Positions 26,343 to 36,717 of a stretch of 64,000 nucleotides of DNA are shown piece by piece. The notes below the pieces were generated by a model. The model had not been told where the DNA came from. It saw only the letters and a program-made list of their open reading frames with translations, and searched no databases. Position 1 is the first letter of the stretch. Every line of letters starts with the position of its first letter. Origin of the DNA: Batillaria attramentaria (Eukaryota > Mollusca > Gastropoda > Batillariidae). A program made the position numbers and the translations under genes. The stretch covers positions 417,501 through 481,500 of the forward strand of contig JACVVK020000477.1 in NCBI GenBank assembly GCA_018292915.2. Reading direction: 5' to 3'.

Positions 26343-29300
26343 AGTCATTGAACCTTGCCATTAGCTACTTGAATAGACTGTGGTGGGAAATCGGGATCTA
26401 ATGACGGGGGTAGTGCGGTACGGAGATCAGATCTATTTTTAGTTCAGCCATTCACACGTCAGCTTACACCCTGCCCCAGAACAGGACTTCATTACACCGT
26501 GTCATTCACACGTGAGCCTTGAAGACTTTGTCTCTTCTGTTACAACCGTCTGCTATGCCGGTGTACCGGCTCGTAACAGTCTGTCGGTTCAGTGTTATAG
26601 TTATTTCGGTAATCAATCGATCAGTAGATTAACACAGAAACTCTTCGCGAAGTCAAAAAGACGTCAATTCTTCGCGGAGCGTGTCTTCGCTTGATTAATA
26701 ACGGCCTTTAGGGCCTGTTTTGTTTACATTGTATTCACAAACTCTCTCTGATGCGATCTCCGCTCATGAGTGTGCTTTTCATAAGTATGCAGACGACACT
26801 GAACTGTCAAATAGCAAATAGCAGTACTCCCGACCATTTCAGCTCTGCTCAGCTGAGCATTCAGTGTTGTATTTAAGCTGTTTTTGTGTTGGATGGCCAG
26901 CAACAAGCTTAAACTTCACACTGACAAACCCGAGGTCACGCCTGTAGGCTCCGGCTCAGTCGCATCTCGGACTGATTGGCACTTCGGTCGCAAACATCGG
27001 TGGTTCTCAGGTCTCTTTCCAGAACTGTGTGAAATATCAAGGTGTCAAGACCGACCAGACGTTCTCCATGCATGATCAGATCAGCAGCGTCTTGTTTATT
27101 GAGGAAACACAGACAGACAGACAACACACAATCAAAACCATTCAACACGCGAACAGACACACAAACAAACAAACAAACAACGCGCGAACATAATTATTGC
27201 ATACGTGAACAAACACACAACCACGAACGCACAAACAAAAGCATTCAACACCCGAACACAGAAAAACTTACAAACACAAAACACACAAACAAAACCATTC
27301 AACAACCGAACACACAAAGACACACAAACAAAACCATTGTTTATCCGAACAAACATACAGACAAACAAGCAACACACGGACGAAACCATTCAACGCCCGA
27401 ACAAACAAACAAGCGACACACTAACCATCCAGCACCCCCTCCCCCCCCCCGAAAAAAAGAAACCAACAACAACAGCAACCCCCCCAAAAAAACAACCAAA
27501 AAAAAAAAACCAAAAAAAAACAGACAACGCATGAATAAAACCATTCAGTGCGGAATAAATGAACATGTAGCGCTCGCCTTTTCGTTCTGGTGTCGTGTTA
27601 GTGTTCGTACAGTGGTAGCGAAGTCAGTGAAACGCTCTGGTTGCAATGTTTCTGTCACACACGCATCCACTCCGGCTCTGGCACACGCTGAACATAAAGT
27701 CGGACAGACAGAACAACTGAGCGACAACAAACTCACACACTCGCGCCATACACTCGAACTGACACAGTGAAGCCAGAGAATAAACTCAAGTCAGGTTCCG
27801 AGTTGTATTCACGGTCCAACTTCACATACATAAAGGCGAGAACAAGTTAACAAAGAATGACAACACTAACGTGAATTCGTTTGACAGAAAATAGCTGTCA
27901 GGCTAACGTTTGCAAGGGAAACTGAATACTACTAAGTTGAATGGAACACTGAAAAAGATACGCGAAGTCGGAGAAACACGTACGGAAAACTATACTGTCC
28001 AACTGCCTACAATCCTGTCCAGTGTTGGAAGCTATCACCCTTCCCACGGCAAGTGCCTTACTGTGCGCTATGTTCGGACCTGGGGCCTGACCACGGGAGG
28101 TCGGTAAGCGGGGAATCTTAGTTGTCGAGCAAGGAAAAAGAAAAGAGGGAAAGAGAGAGAGAGAGGATTTGCGTGAGACTAATTACTATTTAGCTCACGC
28201 GAGAGGGGACAGAAAGAGAAAGACAATACACAAAGTCAAATTCGCTTCAAACACACAGCACCCGAAGAAACACACACAAAAACAAACAACTCAACAATAA
28301 AAATTAAAATCATTCAACATCCGAACAAACACACAAACAAACAAACAACACACGAACGAAACAATTCAACACGTGAGTGAGCTTTTAGGGCTTAAAGCCG
28401 CGCAAGCCACAAAGACTAATTCGCGGCTGTCAACACGTGAGTAAACACATAAACAAACAAACAAACAACACACAAACAGAAACCTATTCAGCACCGGAAC
28501 AAACACAACACACGAAAAAAATCATTCAACATCCGAAGAAACACACAAACAAAACCATTCAGCACAAAAACAAACAAACAAACAACACCGACTCGAATAA
28601 AAACAAACTACTATTCAACACCGGAACAAATACACAGCACACGAACAGAATCATTCAACACCCGAAGAAACAAACAAGGAAAAACAACAACCAAAAACAA
28701 CAAACAACACACAAACAAAATTTCCAAGACCCGTACAAACATACTAACAGAAACCATTCAACACCCGAACAAACAAACGAACAGCATATAAATACAAACT
28801 ACACCACCACGATATCATTGACAAGTAGATACTAACGGTCAGCATACGGCGTCGACAATAGTAATTACAGACATAAACAAGCGGTTGCAACTGTAATAGA
28901 CTAAGTAAACAAACAGTAGGCCTAGGAGCGCTCAGTACTAGAACGTTCTGAAGATGGCAATGTGCACGTACGTTCAGTTGAGCGTAGCCAGGCTAGCCCC
29001 TAGCGTAGGAAAAGTAGCACCCCGCAGAGGTGCTAGCTTCGGCTAGCTTCTCATCAGTTTCAAGATGGCGTCCGTTCGTGTGTGTGGCTTCAATTTTTTT
29101 CAGCTGTTTGATTTTTAAAGATCGATGGGTACCGCATCATAAATGATATGACCGTTGTGTATCAGGCTTGATCTGTACCAACTTATTATCCAGTTTAATT
29201 TGCTGAATCCTGTTAGGGACGTCCATAAATCATTTCTAAGCCAGCGTTTCCTTTGTTCGCGTTCAGCGTTCACGCTCAGCGTTGGTTGTTGCTTAACTGA

Positions 29301-32300
29301 CGAAGTCTTTCATATGCGCGTCAGTCTAGGTTTCTGTCTTTGGCCTGCTTCTCTTCACTCAACATGCAAAACAACTTGTCTGTGACTTGCATCATGCTTA
29401 CGATCGCCCCCTCAACAGCATTATAGCAAAGTTCTTGTTTAAGAAGTTCCTTCACAACGCCAACGCTCACGCTTTCCGCCATTTTGAAAATGCTCGCACC
29501 GCTAGCGCCGTTCAGTTGACTGCTAGCTTTCTCCCTTTTGCGATCGCTACGTCGACCTAGATATCTAGCTCAACTGAACGCGCCTCGGGACACACCCACG
29601 ATGCCTTCAAACCGCAAAACAAGTTGCGCGCCGTTCACAAGCGCAAGGCTATTTATGGCTGGCATGGCTTTCCTCTCCGTAGGCGGCCAGCGCCAACGCC
29701 ACGCTATTCGCGTTGCCACGCTATTGGCATTGCATAACATAACCTAATTCCGCACGCTGGACGCTCCGTCCTCTTGTCCGATGTGTCCAGCTCATTGCGC
29801 CAGCGTCGCTTTTGGAAGACAGACTTCAGTTCGCTCGGCAGCAGCGGCCTCTGTTTTTACAAACTTGACGCTTTTTAGTTCGGCATTTGCCAACCTACCG
29901 AAAGAAAGTGGGTACCTCCTGGCTTACCCGGAAGTTGCACACGATAAGCAACACCTACCCTCTCTCGATTTGGTTTCCGTGTCGCCTAGGACACGGAGCG
30001 GAGTTCCCCCGCACTTCTTTCCAACAGGCTTGCGAGTTCACCGTCTCGTGTTTTGTCCAGTCTGCTGTTTACCATTTGAGTAAGCCTGCTACGGCGTTTG
30101 AGCTTTGGCGAGAGGAGTTGTCCACTTTTTCTCCCTACTTTTGGGCGCTGAACAGGAATCCTGTCGGTCAGGCTTCCTGTTCGTGGCGGGTTCAGCCCCC
30201 AAAACAGTAGTGGATTTCGCAATACTGCTTTTCTCCTTGAATCTTGGACTTGTATGTTTTATTAATCCTTTGCTGGGATTTTGCTTTTGGTTTAAACAGT
30301 TTTTATTCATTTTAAACGGACAGAAAATTCACTCGCACAATTTCGACAATACCGAGCACAACAAGTTAAAAACTTATGAATGTGCTCATAAGTACAAAAA
30401 ACAATTTGCGGCGGAGTATTATAAGACAGATCTGTAAGAGATAGAGAAGAGAGAGGATAGAAAGAATGACCAATAGATACAGTACAAAGAAAAATGCAGT
30501 GGGATTGCGTCTGCGACGGTGGCAGCGGGCCGGCGACTGGTATTGGAAATCGGAATTTAGGTGTCAAAGCGACCTGATACTTCTATAAAGTGCTGTACAG
30601 TTTTAAAAATGTTTATATTATCATTCAAAGGAAGACAGAGATTCCCTCTCAAGAGGGTGTCGATGTTGTAGTTATATGGAAGAGTTGATATTGTTTGCGT
30701 GCGTGCATTATTAAAGAGAGGACAATCCATAAGAAAGTGGGCTGGATCTTCAACAACGTGGCCGCAAGCACATGAGCGGTCTTCAGATAGATGTCTCTTA
30801 AAGAGATGGTCATTAAGATCACTCATCTCAAGCCTCAATTTACAATGAATGCTCTGGACTAATCTTTCACCTGAATAATAATAGAAAGGTACTGCAGGAT
30901 CTGCACTAGATAAAAAACGTTTGAAGGAACTGAGTGAATCTGAGAACTTAACGTGATCCGGCAACTCATTCCATGCGGCAGTTGTTGAAGGGAAAAATGA
31001 AGATTTATATAACTCAGTGCGACAACGAGGCATCTGTCTTTCTAGGGGATTACGTACATGATAGGGGTTCACTGATGACACCAGAGGGGGCAGACGTTGA
31101 CAAAGATAAGAAGGAACATTCCCATTAACAATTTTAAAGTACAAGATTAATTTGTGTCTGTAACGTCTTTCTGAAAGTGATGTGAAACCTGATTCGGTGT
31201 ATAATTTACTATGGCTTGTACCTCGAACAGTTCCTATAATGGTTCTCAAAGCCTCAAGGTGCAAATTTTCTAAATCTTCAGCCAAATGAGCTGGACAGTT
31301 ATCCCAAACAACGTCTGAGAAGTCAAAATGCGGCATAATAAAAGACTTGTACATTACCTCGAGAGATTTCCTGCTCAGACGGTGTTTAAAAGAACGTAGA
31401 CAGGATACTAAGACTCGACATTTGGAAATGATTGACTGTATATGCTCATCCCATTTACAATTCTTCTGAATGATTACACCTAAATGTTTGTGGGAGTTCT
31501 TGTCAAGTAAGACTGTATTACCGAAAGCAAGTGGTAATGTAGATGGGTCTCTCTTGTTAGAAATGGTCATAAGCTCAGTTTTTTGGGGGTTAAAAGTCAC
31601 TTTCCATCTGGTTGCCCATAGACTAATCTTGTCTAGGTCAGAATTTAAAATTTCAGTTCTCCGGATTGTATTTTGAAAGCGCAAGTACATACTGGTGTCG
31701 TCCGCAAAAAGTTTAATGGTTGACTCTATGTCGTGGGTAATATCGTTAATATAAATTAAAAAAAGCAGGGGACCTAGAACAGATCCTTGAGGAACTCCAG
31801 CATGTATGGGGAGGTAATCAGATTTACTACCTTTGATTGTGACAGCTTGTGTACGACCAGAAAGATAACTTTCAAACCAAGTTAAAAGATTTCCTCTTAT
31901 GCCAATAGCAGAAAGTTTACTAAGGAGCCCTTTATGCCAAACTTTATCGAAAGCTTTGGATACGTCAAAGAAAATCGCCTGCGTTGTTGCTTGGTTATCA
32001 AGAGACCGACAGAAATCGTCATAAATAGTGAGCAGCTGATAAACCGTACAATCACCGGGAATGAAACCAGACTGAGAGGTGCTGAGAAGCTTATTAGTCG
32101 ACAAATATTCATACACATGATTTTGGACGCATTTTTCCATTACCTTCCCCACACAACTGAGTAAGGATACTGGACGATAATTAGTACATCTTTCTTTCTC
32201 TCCTTTCTTAAAGATTGGAGTGACATTAGCTTGTTTCCATATATTAGGAAAAATACCCTCAGTCAACGAACGGTTAAACAGAATTACAAGTGAGTCTGAC

Positions 32301-33822
32301 AGAACGTCAGCTGAAAGAGATAATATTCTATTATGGACTAAATCGGGACCCACAGCTTTTTTCAGATCAAGACCTTTAAGAATACCTTTAACCATGTCAA
32401 TAGTCACAATCATATTGTCTGCAGAATTCACAGATTCAACTAAGGTAGGTACGTCGTCGTCTTGGCCTTCCACCCGAGCCTGGCTAACGGATTTTGCTTT
32501 TCCGTTTGTCAAATAAATTCACTGAACGTGGACAACTCCGCCAATAGCTCGGGTCGTGTTTTAGTTAGTGTAGGTTTTGACTTGTGGTACCTCTACAGGG
32601 CGAACATGCAGTAGATTCTCTGGGACACAAAGTTTTCCCTGTCTCACGAATGCCAGACATAAATATACAAACACGGGCGGCGGGTGAAGAGCTGTCTCGG
32701 CAGTTCATAAACCCTCGATACACAAGCGGGCCAGCACCCTCACTAAAGCCGTATATGGGCTGTCAGGCTCCCTATCTCCATGCAAGGCCAAAGCATCCAC
32801 TAGCACGACAAGGGTCTGCGTTGCAGTCACTGGCACCCAAAGTCACTCAGGCTAAAATCCACAAACTAACAAACAACACACAAACAAAGATGTAAAGACT
32901 GGTTGGTTTGTTAAAGCTAAAATACGTCGCCTAAAAACTTGCTCACCGTATTCTGTGGGTGCACATGTGATGGTGTTGAGTGATTCAGGCAGGCAGGGAG
33001 ACAAACACAGCGGTCGCTATGACATGAGTTTTATTGCAACAGGAAAACAAAAAGCAGAATACCAACAAACGCAGTCACAAGCGGCAGGGCTGAGAGCGAG
33101 GGTGTGAGCGTGCCGCGAACCGTGGCTCGCAGCTCCTTATATGCGCTCAGCGCGGCCCGCAAAGAAGGCAACGGCCGCTCGCAGCAGAAACAAGGGCTAG
33201 ATGCTCTCGAGCGGCGAAATCTGTGTTTGTTTACACACAGAAAACTAACAATAGCGGGCGTAATACAACAGCTACAAACTTCAAACAAACTGCATTCAAA
33301 AGAGCGTGAAAAGTACTTTAAGATGGCGTAAGTTTTGGCACATTATCAAAGTACAGAGAATTTCCTATCGCCGATTTAAGAGCGTAAAGACAGGGACCAC
33401 GCATTTGAAAAAGGGTGAAAAAGGCAAAATACACTAGTTGAACTACAAAACAGCGCTAACAACAAAACATGATCGGAAAGCACAAACTCTTCGGAAACTA
33501 CTACAGTTACCATGATAACTTTAGGTTAGGCGACTGCGGAGATATTTAGCACGAAATGGACACAAACAAACACAACTAACTGACACGTGGCTATCGTGGA
33601 TCCGCAACGCTGCACGCGTGCGGTAGCCTACAGGCGAACAAAGCCGGTGTCATAAAGTTGTTAGACCCCCATAGTACTTGGACCCCCCCCGGTCCAATAA
33701 GTTTAAAGTTAATGGACCCCTCCTATAGTTGTTGGACCCCCCTGTTACTTAAAGGTGTTTCTCATTACTTAAGGTGTTTTAACCCATGTCGTGATTGTTT
33801 ATAGATCTCCCTGTGATGTTTG

Positions 33823-33859
<37 letters not shown>

Positions 33860-35631
33860 GCGCGCGCGCGAGCGCGCGCGCGTAGTGAAGGTTTTTTTTT
33901 TTTTTTTTGGGGGGGGGGGGGGTGGGTATGAGTCGTGTATGATTCAGGCTCCAATCCATTTATTTTCATCATTAATTACTGGTTATTATCAACTTGTCTA
34001 CAAAAATAAATGATTCTTGGTATTGAAAGAAAAAAAATGATTAAAATATCAATGGTAAATATTTTCTAAGAAAATCTTTAAGAGGCCAGCAGAAACAATA
34101 TTATAAAACCGTGGTTAAAATACAGAACACAAAACGTGTTTTACAAGGGTGACGATTTACAAAAGACGTAAACATATCGGAATCACAGATTTCACATTAA
34201 CAAATAAACTTCCTGAGATATTAAAATGACATTACACCATCAATATTTTTTTTTTTACTCCTCCATGTACACCCCCCCCCTCACCCCCATCCTCTCATCT
34301 ACGTCGTACTGACCCTGCCCCTCCATACATATGACGCAACCACACCACCCCTCTCAATCCATATTGACCTCCCTCCCCCCCCCCCCACCTCCATCCCCAC
34401 ATACACACAAGCGCGCGCGCAACGTCAAAATTCACACATCCACTGCAGACCGCAACCCTTTAACCCCATACCCCCTCCCCAGCCCTCCGAGCAGGTAGAT
34501 CCCCCATCCCTACCCATCGTCCAAATACTCACCCTCACCCCCACCATCCCCATACTGACCCCGCCCCCCATCCCGACTCATCAGTCCATATTCTATCGCC
34601 GTCAATATTAACAATAGCAGTTTTAATTGCAGAACTTTGTTTAGCGGACTTCAGTTCACACATCGGCAACACCGACACCCCCCCCCCCCCCCCCCACACG
34701 CCTGAATACGCACACACGGCAAACAGAGATACTTTGTTATTTGTCTTTTTACGTGATAGCATATTTTCCTTCAGAAATCCAATGTGTCTGAGTCAATACC
34801 TCAGCTAGTTCAGTTTACTTGTACCAGAGTTACTCCTAAACCATAATGTGTGGTGTACGAGTGATAGAAAACAGAATAGAGCTATAAGTAATTGAATTCT
34901 TTTCAAGTGAAAGGGGTATACCCTCTGATTATAATTGTTGGACCCCGGGGGTCCATTAACTTTAAAGTTATTGGACTGGGGGGTCCATTACTTGGGGGGT
35001 CCATTAACTATACCACACCGGCGGCACACAGCTGGCCGGAGAACCTAGGGTAGTGGGCGAGAGGGTCCAAACGACTCGGCTACACACACACACACCTATT
35101 CGTAAAACAAGAAAACTTGCGCGCTGGACATCGTGGGTGCAAACACACCCATGTTTGTAAAGGAGAAAAAACAAACACGTATTATGCAATGTTTTTGATG
35201 TGTATTTACTTGTTTGTCCACCATCCAAATCACGGAAGGTTTGATGATCACATTTACAAAAACCGTACTTAAAAAGTCACTGAGTTTCGTGGATCTAGCG
35301 TGAATTGATGGGCGTTGAAATGAAGTTGCGGGTGCATTTGTACCCATCAGGTACGGTGAAGGTTAGAAGGAAACTTTACAGTTTTTCACATTGTTTGTTT
35401 GTTAGCGTCTAAAGCGTGTAAAGTGGTATTTTTGGTTAAATTAAACTTTTCACTTGTCGCGCCAGTTGTACTTAGACACTTGGTCGAGTCATGGTCTGTG
35501 ACATTCAGTACATTGTGTGTGTATAGGTTGCTACGTTTACTCCAGGAAAGCACAGTGAAACTGAGCACAAACAAACAAAAGGGAAAAAAGCCAAACTAGA
35601 CCGTGCAAACAAACAACTTGCTAACCAAACG

Positions 35632-35721
<90 letters not shown>

Positions 35722-36660
35722 CATGGCGGTACTGCTATATAGCATGTTGTTTAGTATTGACGTCAAACTATTTGCTGAAATCGGAAATGTGAATTATTGC
35801 GTCAGAGCTGTACATTTTTTACGTCACTAACGTTTGCGACCAGAAAACCGATGGACGTTGTCTCCTCTCCATGGACGTTAGAAGTCAAGTCATGTCTTCA
35901 GCCTCAGTCTGCTAGTTGTCTGTCCGCTGTCACTACACTGTGGGGTTTGTTGTTAGTGGACGCCAAATTTGCTGATTTCATTTTGTTTTGTTTTGTTTTG
36001 ATATTTTCTTACAATCGTGCAGTTGTTGATAGGTAGAACTACCGCTAATATTTCTTTGTTTATCAGTTTTGCAGATTTTTTTGTTTTTGTGGTCGTTGTG
36101 GCTGTCGCTGGTGTGGTTGTCGTCGTCGTAGTTGTCGTTCTTATTATCGTCGTTGTCGTGGTAGTAGTTGTTGCTGAAGTGGGAGATAACTCACTCTGTC
36201 TGTCTGTCTGTGTCTCTCTCTGTCTCTGTCTCTCTCTGTCTCTGTCTCTGTCTCCTGGTTGACGTCATCCACTAACCGTCTTCTCCATTCTCTGTAACAG
36301 TGACGAACTGGATGTCCTGTACCAAGCGCTAGTCAACAACAAGAAGCACGTCAGGCTGTGGGCAGCATGCCTAGAGCCTGGCGCCGCACCCTCATGTCTA
36401 CAGAATCACGTTCACACGATGACAACTCCCTTGCGCTGCCCCCCGTGCGTTGTACGGGAGGTGGCGGCATCACGCAACATTAAGACAGGAGATGTCCCCG
36501 ACTACACAACACCAACGGCTCCCCTGCCAGCTGACGGACCGCCCGTCATCACTGTGAGCCACCAGGGACCCGGGCACGAGGAGGAGTATACATATGACTG
36601 TGAGGCGTGCGGCCGGGAGGTGGGGAGGATACTGACACAGGTGTTACACGTCGGTAAGTA

Positions 36661-36717
<57 letters not shown>

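Noticed and set aside
29538..30210. Several 70-110 codon frames
   Set aside because: No domain, no codon-use contrast and overlapping frames on both strands.
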